Below are positions 17,429-26,840 of a stretch of DNA of 64,000 nt, piece after piece. Location of the stretch: the NCBI GenBank assembly GCA_051278195.1, contig JBNMQM010000007.1, forward strand, positions 1 through 64,000. The letters run 5' to 3'. Position numbers and translations under genes: made by a program. Position 1 is the first letter of the stretch. Each line of letters opens with the position of its first letter. The notes below the pieces were generated by a model. The model was not told the DNA's origin. It saw nothing but the letters and a program-made list of their open reading frames with translations, and did not search any database. The DNA is from JAHRVQ01 sp051278195 (GTDB lineage: Bacteria; Pseudomonadota; Gammaproteobacteria; Pseudomonadales; Azotimanducaceae).

Positions 17429-18748
17429 TTATCGGCGCTTAGAACGTATCCTGGGGATCTGGAGTTTCTGGCGCTTCTGCCAGAGTGCTTTGCGGCTAAT
17501 CCCAAGCTTATGAGCCAATTCCGTCTCTGTCATATGGTCTTGGTTTTCTATCACGAACTTTTGGAAATAGTCTTCCAGCGAAAGATCTTCCGTTTCAGCA
17601 TCATTGACGTCGTCGGTTTTTTGGACGTGCTCAAAATCAATGGCCAGCAGATCCGGCGTAATGATTTTCGACTCGGTCAATATGACGGCCCTTTCGATCG
17701 AGTTTTCCAACTCTCGTATGTTACCCGGCCAGCGATAACTCGACATCAGCGAAAGTGTTTTGGGGTCAAAGGATAAGCAAGGCTTTTCCATTTTCTCGCA
17801 GGTCTTACTGAGAAAATGTTTGGCCAGAGCTTCAATATCCCCTTCTCTCTCTCGTAGCGGTGGCAGTGATAATTTGACGACATTTAATCGATAGTAAAGA
17901 TCCTCGCGAAACTGACCGGTTGCCGTGAGCGCTTTCAGGTCACGATGTGTTGCGGCAATGAGTCTGACTTTTACGCGTGTTGTCTCAACTGATCCGACCC
18001 TGCGGATTTCCCCTTCCTGAAGGACTCGCAACAGTCTCGCCTGGGCGTCCAGTGGCAGTTCGCCGATTTCATCTAGAAATAGAGTTCCGCCATTCGCGGC
18101 CTCCACCAGCCCGAGCCGTCGGTTGGTAGCCCCTGTAAAGGCACCTTTTTCATGGCCGAACAATTCAGACTCTATTAGCGTGTCTGGAATGGCGGCGCAA
18201 TTGACTGAAATTATCGGTGCGCTGGATTGCTTGCTCGCGGTGTGAATTGCCTTAGCAACGAGCTCTTTACCTGTGCCGGATTCGCCCAGTATTAATACAT
18301 TGGTGTCGGTTGGAGCAACCTTGGTGATTCTCTCGAAGACGACCTGCATCGCATCGCAGTGCCCGAGCATACCCTCCATTTTAGGCATTGATGGGCGGTC
18401 TTTACCGATGATGCTATTGATCGTCGACAGCATGGATTTATATTCGAAGGGCTTGGCAATGTAATCCACTGCGCCCAATTTCATGGCGTCCACTGCAGAC
18501 GTGACACTCGCATAGCTGGTCATCACCAGTACTGGCGTTGGATTGGCGCGCGCAATGATATCTGTCCCTGGTGGGCCAGGCAGGCGAAGGTCCGTAATGA
18601 TCAGATCAAACTTGTCGAGCTGGGTTGCATCGGCCTCTTCTACGGAGCCTGCTTCTGTGATGCTAAAACCCTGTTTGCCAAGATATTTTTTCAAGGATGT
18701 ACGAATAACCACTTCATCCTCGATGATCAAGATGCTTCTTTGGCGCAT
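17429..18748 (-). CDS. cbrB: Sigma-54-dependent response regulator CbrB
   Basis: NtrC-family activator. 439 residues: receiver domain (1-115, phosphoacceptor Asp53 in IITDLRLPG), AAA+ domain (about 130-370) with Walker A GESGTGKE, sigma-54 contact loop GAFTGA and Walker B GGTLFLDEIG, and a Fis-type HTH at the C-terminus (TETELAHKLGISRKALWQKRQ). Partner kinase cbrA lies 33 bases upstream and pcnB downstream, exactly as cbrAB-pcnB in Pseudomonas, where CbrAB governs carbon/nitrogen utilisation and crcZ expression. The identification rests on domain content plus synteny. Confidence 0.93.
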   Translation of the reverse strand: MRQRSILIIEDEVVIRTSLKKYLGKQGFSITEAGSVEEADATQLDKFDLIITDLRLPGPPGTDIIARANPTPVLVMTSYASVTSAVDAMKLGAVDYIAKPFEYKSMLSTINSIIGKDRPSMPKMEGMLGHCDAMQVVFERITKVAPTDTNVLILGESGTGKELVAKAIHTASKQSSAPIISVNCAAIPDTLIESELFGHEKGAFTGATNRRLGLVEAANGGTLFLDEIGELPLDAQARLLRVLQEGEIRRVGSVETTRVKVRLIAATHRDLKALTATGQFREDLYYRLNVVKLSLPPLREREGDIEALAKHFLSKTCEKMEKPCLSFDPKTLSLMSSYRWPGNIRELENSIERAVILTESKIITPDLLAIDFEHVQKTDDVNDAETEDLSLEDYFQKFVIENQDHMTETELAHKLGISRKALWQKRQKLQIPRIRSKRR

Positions 18749-18781
18749 AGGTGTCGTAAAGCAAAGTGTGTTGCTAATAAA

Positions 18782-21733
18782 CTATGAATGGGCCTGTGAA
18801 GTCAACTGCCGGGTTGGTGTATCAGCGCCTGGAAGCGACATCAGGGGTAAATCAATCGTGACACAGGTGCCAGAGGGTTGTATTGGTTCTGCTGTGATTT
18901 TGCCTTGATGCTCTTGGATGATGGTGGTCACAATTGCTAAGCCAAGGCCTGTCCCCTGACCCGGGTCTTTCGTGGTGTAAAATGGCTCGAAGATCGCATC
19001 TCTTTCTTCCTCGCTGATCCCGTGGCCCTGGTCTGTCACTCGAATCAATATACGCTCTGCTGCAGAGTCACCAGAAACGAAGACTTCAGATTGTAGCGGT
19101 GATGCATCTCGAGCGTTCGACAGTATGTTAACAAAGACCTGTAGCAGTCTCTGGCTGTCGCCGGGCGTGTACAAATCGTTTTTAACCTGATTGGTAAACT
19201 TGATTCCCTTCGTGTCATTGGATAGTGATAGCAGGTAGATGGCCTCGTCAATGCACTGTTTGAGCTTGACCGGTTCCGCTTGCGATATGACTTCTTTGCC
19301 TCGATGAGCAAAGCTAATGAGGGCATTTAAAATAGATGAAATGCGGGCTGTTTGTTCGAGAATCTGACGGGAGATCTCTAACAGTTCTGGGTCGTCTGTT
19401 TCGATGGGGATGTTCTGTGCTAGGCACGCGATACCGGTGATTGGGTTGCCTACTTCGTGAGCGACGCCTGCGGCTAATTGGCCAATTGCAGCGAGTCTGT
19501 GGTTGTGCATCACCTGGCGTTCGAGCGTTTGTTCTTCGGTGATGTTTTCGATCACAATGAGAATGTCACCGGTATCCGTTAATTCCTTGTGCAAGTTTAA
19601 CGTTAAGCTCTGCTCTGATGTTCTAACTTCGGCTTTGAGGCGGTCAGCGTCCGCTGATTGAATAAATGGATCCAAGAGGTCGACCCAATAGCTGGGTAAC
19701 ATCTGAAATGGATAGTCTAAAACTGATTCAGCTTCAATATCGGTCAGCTCAATCATTGCCCTATTCCAGGTCAATATTCGGCCGGTCCCGTCCAGAGTAC
19801 AAACAGCGGTTGGTAAATCTTGTAGTAGCTGCCGGTGATAGCGACGAAGATTATCTAGTTCGGCAGCAAGGCCGGTGAGGTTGGATTGATGTCGCTCGAA
19901 TCGATACTCACGGCTGCCTAGAGATTCTATAGCAGCTTGACCAGGCTTAGTTTGGCGGAAAGGTAAATATTGAGCGAAAATTCTGTGCGCAATGGTCTGC
20001 CCAACAATACTGGTAAGGTTCGATTCGATCTGGTTTCTTAGTTGTACAAGGGCAAATGGGCGTTGCTCTGATTCGAGCAGGGTCAAGTCATTCAGTCCAA
20101 GGTCAACTTGCGCGACAGCAGCGGGCTCGCCAATTGCTTGCATTAGCTGGCGGCGAATTTCAGAAACGGAACTTACCCCGAGTTCACCCTGGTAAGGCAG
20201 GATAAGTGAATCTCTCATGCATTCTGCCGCAGCAACTTGCTCTGCATGCGAAGCAATGTTTAAGCGTGAAAAGATGATGTATGCGAGGGTGTTTGCGGTT
20301 AGGGAGATAGCAGACGTGACTAACCAAATGTCCGGGCCCGGGGAGAACAAGTGTTGAGTTCCGAGTAAATTTGAGTAAACGATGTCTATCAGTAAAGGAA
20401 AAAATAGCATTGCGCCCCAGAACAGGAACCCGGCCAGAAGCCCTGCTAACAGTCCGTAGCTATTAGCGTCGCGCCAATAAAACGCTCCAACTAATCCCGG
20501 CAGAAACTGTAGTACAGCGACAAAACTGACCAGCCCTAGACTCATGAGGTTTTGCTGTTCGATGAACAGCTTGTATAGGCCGTAGGCAAGCAAAATGATG
20601 CCGCAAATGAGCGCGCGACGTGTGTTGAGCAGAAATGAGAAAAAGTCTCGATCTTCACTGACTCGGTACAGCGGTAGCACCAGATGATTGACGGACATGG
20701 TTGCCAGAGCTAGTGTGAGTACGATCAGCACGCCGCTACAGGCAGCGAATCCCCCGATGAAGGCGAGCAGAACCATCGTTTCGCTGTTGCCTGCAATACC
20801 GAGTGAGATTGCAAAAAATTCCGCAGGGCTACTTAGCTCAAGAAACTCAGCTGCCCAAAAGATGGGCGCCACACAAAGGCTCAGTAGTAACATATAAAGA
20901 GGGAAACCCCAGCGTGCAGAGCGGATCACGCCGGCGTCATCATTTTCTGTGAGTAGTACATGAAACATATGGGGCATTGCCACGACTCCTGCAAAGAAAG
21001 TCAAAAGCAGCATTCGGGATGAGCCTTCAGAGAGTTCGCGTTCGACGTGAGCCTGCAATGGCTGATTGGTTAGGAGCCAATCATTTAGGTTGGAAATACT
21101 ACCGAAAACTGAGTTCACGGCGTAAATAGCAATTGCGATAAAGGCGACGAGTTTTACGATTGATTCTAGGCCCAATGCCACCACCAGTCCTTCGTGCTTG
21201 TCGCGGGTAGAAACGTGACGAGCACCAAACAGAATGGCAAAAACGGCCATCGTGGCACAGAAGATGATCGCGAGTCCGTCGCGGCTGATCTCTTGGTTAA
21301 TCAGATGAACGGTATATGCAATAGCCTGAATCTGTAGGGCGAGAAGGGGAATGGCGCCAATCAGTAAGAACAGACTGACGACCCCGCCGACCCAAGGTCT
21401 CGGGTAGCGAAAGGCAAAAACATCGGCGAGTGAGCCTAACTTGTGTGCCAGTGCAATTCTCGCAATCGGGTTCAAAAGAAGGGGGGCCAACAAAAATACC
21501 GCGCTAGCGCCGAAGTAGTAAAGTAGATAGCTGGAACCGAAATTCGCGGCGAAACCGAGAGTTCCGTAAAAAGACAGTGCGCCTGCAAATACGCCGAGCG
21601 AGACAACCCGAATAAACCGACTATGGGTGATACGCCGGGGTAGCCAACCGCGTTCGGTCGCATAAGCGGAGCCAAATAGGATTGAAAGATAAAACAAACT
21701 AAAGGTGAAAATTTGCGCTAGGGAAAAGCTCAC
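18782..21733 (-). CDS. cbrA: Sensor histidine kinase CbrA with SLC5-type transporter domain
   Basis: 983 residues, the same size as Pseudomonas CbrA. The first half is a sodium:solute symporter (SLC5/PutP) module with about a dozen membrane helices (1-490), followed by a linker, a PAS domain (about 600-710, VCTLDGTGRILTWNRAM), a phosphoacceptor His (LAAGVAHEVGNPITG, about 765) and ATPase boxes NILSNARDAS, DQGHGI and GTGLGLAI. The start GTG overlaps the TGA of the upstream small membrane gene (GTGA), implying coupled translation; an extension further upstream would only read through that gene in another frame. Histidine uptake is linked to CbrA in Pseudomonas; the ligand here is unknown. Confidence 0.93.
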   Translation of the reverse strand: MSFSLAQIFTFSLFYLSILFGSAYATERGWLPRRITHSRFIRVVSLGVFAGALSFYGTLGFAANFGSSYLLYYFGASAVFLLAPLLLNPIARIALAHKLGSLADVFAFRYPRPWVGGVVSLFLLIGAIPLLALQIQAIAYTVHLINQEISRDGLAIIFCATMAVFAILFGARHVSTRDKHEGLVVALGLESIVKLVAFIAIAIYAVNSVFGSISNLNDWLLTNQPLQAHVERELSEGSSRMLLLTFFAGVVAMPHMFHVLLTENDDAGVIRSARWGFPLYMLLLSLCVAPIFWAAEFLELSSPAEFFAISLGIAGNSETMVLLAFIGGFAACSGVLIVLTLALATMSVNHLVLPLYRVSEDRDFFSFLLNTRRALICGIILLAYGLYKLFIEQQNLMSLGLVSFVAVLQFLPGLVGAFYWRDANSYGLLAGLLAGFLFWGAMLFFPLLIDIVYSNLLGTQHLFSPGPDIWLVTSAISLTANTLAYIIFSRLNIASHAEQVAAAECMRDSLILPYQGELGVSSVSEIRRQLMQAIGEPAAVAQVDLGLNDLTLLESEQRPFALVQLRNQIESNLTSIVGQTIAHRIFAQYLPFRQTKPGQAAIESLGSREYRFERHQSNLTGLAAELDNLRRYHRQLLQDLPTAVCTLDGTGRILTWNRAMIELTDIEAESVLDYPFQMLPSYWVDLLDPFIQSADADRLKAEVRTSEQSLTLNLHKELTDTGDILIVIENITEEQTLERQVMHNHRLAAIGQLAAGVAHEVGNPITGIACLAQNIPIETDDPELLEISRQILEQTARISSILNALISFAHRGKEVISQAEPVKLKQCIDEAIYLLSLSNDTKGIKFTNQVKNDLYTPGDSQRLLQVFVNILSNARDASPLQSEVFVSGDSAAERILIRVTDQGHGISEEERDAIFEPFYTTKDPGQGTGLGLAIVTTIIQEHQGKITAEPIQPSGTCVTIDLPLMSLPGADTPTRQLTSQAHS

Positions 21734-21906
21734 TGGTCTTCTCCGCCTCGTTGGCGGGTCACAAAGTAGCAAGCGACGATGAGCAGCGACCAAATTAGGA
21801 AGTTGCTAAGCCAGGCTGTCAGTCCACCCGGCTGCCACCAGTTGCCGAAGTCCGCAACGAATACGAAAAAACCGAGTACAACAAATGTGATCAGGCGCTC
21901 AATCAT
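21730..21906 (-). CDS. 58-residue membrane protein coupled to cbrA (CbrX-like)
   Basis: A short gene with ATG at 21906 and TGA at 21730-21732, overlapping the cbrA GTG start by 4 bases. The product has two hydrophobic segments (about residues 5-18 and 31-49), a central GNWWQPGG turn and a charged RQRGGEDQ end. Pseudomonas putida has a similarly placed, overlapping small gene called cbrX ahead of cbrA. It may be a small partner of the SLC5 domain or a device for translational coupling. Homology to CbrX is by position and general character only. Confidence 0.75.
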   Translation of the reverse strand: MIERLITFVVLGFFVFVADFGNWWQPGGLTAWLSNFLIWSLLIVACYFVTRQRGGEDQ

Positions 21907-21936
21907 CGTCGCATTCTATCCAGATTCTCTAGTCGG

Positions 21937-22812
21937 TTATAGCACCAGTTCGGTGAGTGGTACCCCAGCTATGGCAGGTACGGCAGCGCGGTTCCACTGG
22001 GCGATGGCACTGATCAGTAGCTTTTGCGCATTTGGAGCGCTGACCACAGGTTGACCGAGGGCGAGAAGTGCTCGATTTAACGTGGCAGTGCTTTCCGTCA
22101 ACGGAACGGCTTCGGCTTTTGCCTGTTTACTTAGCTTGTGTCCATCACGCCCTAGTACAACTGGAAAGTGGCCGTATGCGGCCGGATTGAAGCCAAGTAA
22201 GTTCGCGATGTAAAGCTGTCTCGGTGTTGAATCAAGTAGGTCGTGGCCGCGGATAACATGAGTGACGTGCTGGTAGTGATCATCTACTACCACGGCAAGT
22301 TGGTAGGCAATCAGCCCATCCTTCCTCTTGACGATAAAATCGCCAATTTCAGTTTCCGGTTGGTACTGTTGACGGCCCTGAAAGATGTCGTCAACGCAGA
22401 TCGTGTCTGCCGTGATTTGAAGCCGTGTGGCGTGTGGTGTGTCCTGAGAGTGTTTTCCGCGGCAAGTGCCTGGATAGATAGCGCCGAAACTGCGCCGACT
22501 GCAGGTGCAATGATAAGTCAGGTCTTGTTTGCTTAAGTTCTCGAGGGTCTGCTCGTAAGCTTGCAGTCGAGTGCTCTGGTACAGTGGTTCGCTGTCCCAA
22601 TGTAATCCAAAGCATCTGAGCTGGTGCAGGATTTCTTTGGGAGCATCGGGTAGTTCTCGCGGCGGATCCAAGTCTTCAATGCGAATGAGCCATTCACCTT
22701 TATGGTGGCGGGCGTCAAGGAATGAGGCCAATGCGGCGACCAGCGATCCGAAATGAAGTGGGCCGGAGGGTGATGGAGCGAATCGACCCACGTAGGTGTT
22801 GTTCACCTGCAT
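21937..22812 (-). CDS. gluQ: Glutamyl-Q tRNA(Asp) synthetase
   Basis: Attaches glutamate to queuosine at the wobble base of tRNA(Asp). 291 residues, corresponding to the catalytic half of GluRS without an anticodon-binding domain. Motifs: GRFAPSPSGPLHFGSLVAA (HIGH equivalent), RIEDLDPPRE, a zinc site CTCSRRSFGAIYPGTC and the KLSKQ loop near 227. It lies 15 bases after dksA, the standard dksA-gluQ pair in gammaproteobacteria, and before the cbrX/cbrA unit. Confidence 0.96.
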   Translation of the reverse strand: MQVNNTYVGRFAPSPSGPLHFGSLVAALASFLDARHHKGEWLIRIEDLDPPRELPDAPKEILHQLRCFGLHWDSEPLYQSTRLQAYEQTLENLSKQDLTYHCTCSRRSFGAIYPGTCRGKHSQDTPHATRLQITADTICVDDIFQGRQQYQPETEIGDFIVKRKDGLIAYQLAVVVDDHYQHVTHVIRGHDLLDSTPRQLYIANLLGFNPAAYGHFPVVLGRDGHKLSKQAKAEAVPLTESTATLNRALLALGQPVVSAPNAQKLLISAIAQWNRAAVPAIAGVPLTELVL

Positions 22813-22827
22813 GAGTCGTCCTGAGTG

Positions 22828-23784
22828 CTAGCCCAGAATTTGTCGCTCTTTAATTTCATCAAGAGTTTTGCAATCGATGCATTGAGTCGCAGTCGGTCGC
22901 GCGTCCAGTCGATTGATTCCAATTTCTATGCCGCATGATTCACAGTATCCGTAATCGTCTTGATCGATAAGGTCCATCGTACTGTCAATCTTCTTGATGA
23001 GCTTGCGCTCACGGTCCCTGGTACGCAACTCCAAGCTAAATTCTTCTTCCTGGGTGGCGCGGTCAGCGGGATCTGGATCGTTGGAGGCCACATCTTGCAT
23101 ATGGTGCACGGTGCGATCAACTTCTTCCATCAACTGCGTTTTCCATTCAAGCAGTTTACGGCGGAAGTGGTCCTTGTGAGCGTCATTCATGTAGTCAGCA
23201 TTCTTGCTTTTGACTTCAGACGCATCGGTTTTCTTTTTAGCGATAGCCTTGATAACGTTCTTCTTTGGTGCGGGCGCTTTTTTTACGGGCGCTTTAGTTT
23301 TGGCTTTGGTCTCAGCCGCTGATGCTTTTTTCACTTTTTCTGCTGTCTTTCCTTCAGACGTCGTTTTCTTGGGACTGGCCTTTTTCTTGGCGACAGTTGG
23401 TTGCTTGGGCTTGGAGGCTGGTTTTACTTTGGTCTCTTTGATCACTGTTGCCTTTGTCTTAGCTTTCGGTTGGGATTTAGCTTTTGGTTGAGCCTTAGCT
23501 TTAGATTTAACTTTTGGCTCGGGTTGAACTTTTGGCTTAGGTTGAACCTTGGCCTTTACTTTGGCTTTAGCGACCGCTTTAGCAGCTGCTTTAGCTTTTG
23601 GCTTAGCTTCCGGTTTAACGACAGGCTTTTTCTTTGCGGCGACCTTGGTTTTCGCTGCGGCTTTAGTGTTAGCTTTAGCCTTGATTGGTGTGGCCTTTGT
23701 CGTGGCCTTTGTCGTCGACTTTGGCTTTGCTTTAGTTTTTGCTTTAGCCTTTGTCGCCGGTGCCTTGTTTCGCTTTGCTGCCAT
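22828..23784 (-). CDS. dksA: RNA polymerase-binding factor DksA with long Lys/Ala-rich N-terminal extension
   Basis: Works with ppGpp at the RNA polymerase secondary channel to adjust stable-RNA and amino-acid promoters. The last about 121 residues are an ordinary DksA: coiled-coil tip DPDPADRATQEEEFSLEL with both acidic residues, and a zinc finger CESC-17-CIDC. Before it are about 197 residues made almost only of Lys, Ala, Pro, Thr, Val, like histone H1 or AlgP, absent from the 151-residue E. coli protein. The frame is continuous. ATG 23784 has GGAAG just upstream and is preferred to TTG 23796. The extension may bind nucleic acid; this is inference. Confidence 0.95.
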   Translation of the reverse strand: MAAKRNKAPATKAKAKTKAKPKSTTKATTKATPIKAKANTKAAAKTKVAAKKKPVVKPEAKPKAKAAAKAVAKAKVKAKVQPKPKVQPEPKVKSKAKAQPKAKSQPKAKTKATVIKETKVKPASKPKQPTVAKKKASPKKTTSEGKTAEKVKKASAAETKAKTKAPVKKAPAPKKNVIKAIAKKKTDASEVKSKNADYMNDAHKDHFRRKLLEWKTQLMEEVDRTVHHMQDVASNDPDPADRATQEEEFSLELRTRDRERKLIKKIDSTMDLIDQDDYGYCESCGIEIGINRLDARPTATQCIDCKTLDEIKERQILG

Positions 23785-23938
23785 AGTGTCTTCCAATTGA
23801 TTAAATCTCGAGAAACACGCTCATTTTGAGGCAGCGAACGTTACCAGAACATAGTGGCTTCGCCAAGTATTAGTAGCTACAAAGCCTAGTTAGCGGCACT
23901 TACCGCAATGGGGAGGGACAATTTGCGGGGAACAGTGA

Positions 23939-25096
23939 TTGACTGAATACGCCAATAGATTAAAAAGTATATCTGCTTTTAAGGCCATGGAAGTGTTGGC
24001 GCGAGCCAATGAATTGCAAAAATCGGGCATGGACGTGATCCACCTTGAGGTGGGAGAGCCGGATTTTCCAACGCCCGCGCCCATCGTCGAAGCTGCTCAT
24101 GCCGCCTTGCAGCAGGGTTTCACCAAATATACCCCCGCTCAAGGGATAGAGCCTCTGCGCATGGCAATTGCGCAACACTATCGTGATCGTTACGAGATCG
24201 ACGTCGACCATAGGAGGATCTTTGTCACAGCAGGTGGTTCAGGTGCTTTGCTGCTTGCGACAGCGCTGACGTTGAACCCAGGTGAAGCCATGATGATGAC
24301 CGACCCTGGCTATCCGTGTAATCGACACTTTATGACCAGCTTTAGTGGTGAGGCGCAATTGATCCCTGTGGGTCCAGCCGATCATTACCAGCTTTCACCG
24401 CAGCTGGTTGAGCAGCATTGGCATGAGAATACCGCCGGCGTGCTGCTGGCAAGTCCCGCAAATCCAACGGGCGCTCTCATTGAGCCTGATGCGCTTGCAG
24501 ATATTGCTGCCATTGTGCGGCGGCGAGATGGGTTTTTGTTGGTGGATGAGATCTATCATGGATTGCAGTATGACAATGCCTCAGTGCCCTCCGCGTTAGA
24601 GTTTGATGCGATTGTGGTCAATAGCTTTTCCAAATACTTTGGTATGACGGGCTGGCGCCTAGGATGGTTGGTGGTGCCAGAGAGTGCGATCGCTTCAGTT
24701 GAAAAGCTCGCGCAGAATCTTTTCATTTGTCCCTCTAGTATTTCGCAGCAAGCGGCTTTGGCAGCGTTCGAACCAGAGTCGCAAGAGATTATGGAACACC
24801 AGCGCATCGCATTTGAAGCGCGAAGAAACCTCATGGTAGACGGATTACGGCAGTTAGGCTTTGGCATTCCACAGACGCCCGGTGGTGCATTCTATGTTTA
24901 TGCGAAGTTGCCTGACACCATGTTGTTGGACAGCGAAGCATTTTGTATGCAGCTGCTAGAAGGATACGGCGTAGCGGCGACGGCCGGCACAGACTTTGGC
25001 TTCTTCGAGGCGGATCGTCATGTCAGGTTTAGCTATGCCAACAACGTCCAAGCGCTCGAGAAAGCGCTGGTGCGAATCGAGCAGGCACTGTTGTGA
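23939..25096 (+). CDS. Class I/II PLP-dependent aminotransferase
   Basis: 385 residues, fold type I. Visible: LEVGEPDFPTP near residue 37, ASPANPTGALI (about 172), VDEIYHGLQY (PLP-binding Asp/Tyr, about 202), VNSFSKYFGMTGWRLGW with the Schiff-base Lys near 232, and RFSYAN with substrate-carboxylate Arg near the end. It resembles AspC/AlaA-type enzymes; the amino acid used cannot be fixed from sequence. Start is TTG 23939 with GGGGAA upstream. Its stop overlaps the sfsA GTG start. A similar aminotransferase lies beside dksA and sfsA in Pseudomonas. Confidence 0.9.
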   Translation: MTEYANRLKSISAFKAMEVLARANELQKSGMDVIHLEVGEPDFPTPAPIVEAAHAALQQGFTKYTPAQGIEPLRMAIAQHYRDRYEIDVDHRRIFVTAGGSGALLLATALTLNPGEAMMMTDPGYPCNRHFMTSFSGEAQLIPVGPADHYQLSPQLVEQHWHENTAGVLLASPANPTGALIEPDALADIAAIVRRRDGFLLVDEIYHGLQYDNASVPSALEFDAIVVNSFSKYFGMTGWRLGWLVVPESAIASVEKLAQNLFICPSSISQQAALAAFEPESQEIMEHQRIAFEARRNLMVDGLRQLGFGIPQTPGGAFYVYAKLPDTMLLDSEAFCMQLLEGYGVAATAGTDFGFFEADRHVRFSYANNVQALEKALVRIEQALL

Positions 25097-25863
25097 AATT
25101 TGCTACCCCACTTCAATCCGGCAAGCTGGTTCGTCGTTATAAGCGTTTTCTGGCAGATATCGAAAGCGCTGAGGGCAAGGAATTTACCATTCATTGCCCG
25201 AATACCGGATCAATGAAAAATTGTGCTGAACCAGGCTTCGATGTTTGGTTTAGTCATAGCGATAACCCCAAACGAAAGTATGCCAACACCTGGGAATTGG
25301 CTAAAGACCATCACGGCAATATGATCGGTATTAACGCGAATCTGGCCAACAAGCTGGTTAAGGAAGCGATCTTATCTGGCGTGATCGTTGAGCTGGCTGG
25401 CTACGACTTGGTTCAAAGTGAGGTGAAGTATGGTGTTGAGAACAGTCGAATCGATTTATTGCTGACTGGGGAAAATCGGCCCAAATGTTATGTGGAAATC
25501 AAAAGCGTCACCCTATTAGACAATCACCCAGACCGGGACACCAATGGAAAGGGCCGGGGCCTTTTTCCAGACGCGGTCAGCACCCGGGGACAGAAACATT
25601 TGAGAGAGCTGGCGGAAGTAGCTCGACATGGCGAACGAGCGGTACTGGTCTTTTGCGTTCAGCACAGCGGGATTGTTAGCGTGGCAGCTGCGGCAGAGAT
25701 TGATCCGGAGTATGCCGCGAGTTTAATACAAGCTCGACAGGCCGGCGTCGAAGTGCTGGTGTATGGGTGTGACTTGTCGCCCACTGAGATCAGGGTAGCC
25801 ACGCCTCTGGTTTTTGTCTCGCCGTCCGTTAGGCCATCTACAACAACACCTACACCAACATGA
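25093..25863 (+). CDS. sfsA: DNA/RNA nuclease SfsA
   Basis: 256 residues of the SfsA family, once called sugar fermentation stimulation protein and now regarded as a nuclease-like DNA-binding protein. Recognisable: LVRRYKRFLADIE, HCPNTGSMKNC, RKYANTWEL, NSRIDLLLTG, CYVEIKSVTLL (PD-(D/E)XK-type core) and FPDAVSTRGQKHLREL. Start is GTG 25093 overlapping the aminotransferase stop by 3 bases; the end overlaps the next gene by ATGA, so the four genes from 23939 to 27613 are probably one transcript. Confidence 0.94.
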   Translation: MKFATPLQSGKLVRRYKRFLADIESAEGKEFTIHCPNTGSMKNCAEPGFDVWFSHSDNPKRKYANTWELAKDHHGNMIGINANLANKLVKEAILSGVIVELAGYDLVQSEVKYGVENSRIDLLLTGENRPKCYVEIKSVTLLDNHPDRDTNGKGRGLFPDAVSTRGQKHLRELAEVARHGERAVLVFCVQHSGIVSVAAAAEIDPEYAASLIQARQAGVEVLVYGCDLSPTEIRVATPLVFVSPSVRPSTTTPTPT

Positions 25864-26840
25864 AAGCGGTTATCTCATATCCCGCATTATTGGCTATTTT
25901 GGCCGCTCTGGCTTTGGTCACATTAGGGCTTGGCGCCGCTTCATTGTCGTTTGGAGATGTTTTTTCTGCCGATGCTGACCCTATCTCGGCCACTATTCTT
26001 TGGGAAATCCGGTTACCCAGGCTACTGCTTGTTGTGTTGGTGGGCGGTGCAGTTGCGATGACCGGCGCCGCGATTCAGGGTTTGTTTCGTAATCCGCTAG
26101 CAGACCCTGCTCTGATTGGCGTGTCCAGTGGTGCCGCCCTATTCGCAGTCGCGTATCTGGTGCTTGGGGGCTCAGCATGGATGGGTCAAACCGGCTTGAT
26201 ACTGTCATCGTTTTTAGGCGGATTGTTGGCAACTTTGCTGGTGGTTGCGATTGGGCAGAGAAGTCAGGGAATAGCCGGCATGTTGTTGGCTGGTATCGCT
26301 ATTAACGCGCTTTGTCTTGCGGGGGTCGGCCTGTTTACTTTCTTGAGTGATGACGGCCAATTGCGCAGCGTGGCATTCTGGGCACTGGGTAGTTTTGCTG
26401 CAGCTGATTGGTCCGCTACCTTCGGTAGTCTTCTTTTGCTGCCCGCCATGTATCTGTTGTTTCGAGAGCGGCGGCACCTGGATTTGATTACGCTAGGTGA
26501 TGATGCGGCATCACATCTGGGGCTTGATATACGCCGGTTCCGCCTTAGAGTGATTTTATACACGGCATTTATTATCAGCCTCTCTGTGGCTCTGGTCGGC
26601 ATCATTAGTTTTATAGGGCTGATCGTGCCACACATTATACGGTTGGTGAGGGGGTCTACTCATAGCGCGTTGCTCCCCTTATCAGCGCTGTTGGGGTCGG
26701 TTGTATTATTATTTGCTGACAATGTCGGTCGAATTGTCGTGAGCCCTGCGGAATTGCCAGTTGGACTGTTAACGTCTCTGGTGGGTGGGCCATTTTTTAT
26801 CTACCTAATATTGAAACAACGAGACAGGCTAGCGATCTGA
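25860..26840 (+). CDS. FecCD/BtuC-type ABC transporter permease (heme or cobalamin/siderophore)
   Basis: 326 residues, about ten hydrophobic segments, of the BtuC/FecCD/HmuU permease family. Typical pieces: ATILWEIRLPRLLLVVLVGG, AAIQGLFRNPLADPALIGVSSGAAL and FIGLIVPHIIRLV, the latter contacting the ATPase. It overlaps sfsA by 4 bases and the ATPase gene by 1 base. The next gene is closest in style to HmuV, so heme is the best guess. No binding protein or TonB-dependent receptor is encoded nearby. Confidence 0.88.
   Translation: MKAVISYPALLAILAALALVTLGLGAASLSFGDVFSADADPISATILWEIRLPRLLLVVLVGGAVAMTGAAIQGLFRNPLADPALIGVSSGAALFAVAYLVLGGSAWMGQTGLILSSFLGGLLATLLVVAIGQRSQGIAGMLLAGIAINALCLAGVGLFTFLSDDGQLRSVAFWALGSFAAADWSATFGSLLLLPAMYLLFRERRHLDLITLGDDAASHLGLDIRRFRLRVILYTAFIISLSVALVGIISFIGLIVPHIIRLVRGSTHSALLPLSALLGSVVLLFADNVGRIVVSPAELPVGLLTSLVGGPFFIYLILKQRDRLAI

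Noticed and set aside
23401..23829. Hydrophobic, Phe/Leu/Ser-rich reading frames on the + strand opposite dksA
   Set aside because: They are the antisense of the Lys/Ala-rich codons of the DksA tail and have no family or ribosome-binding site.
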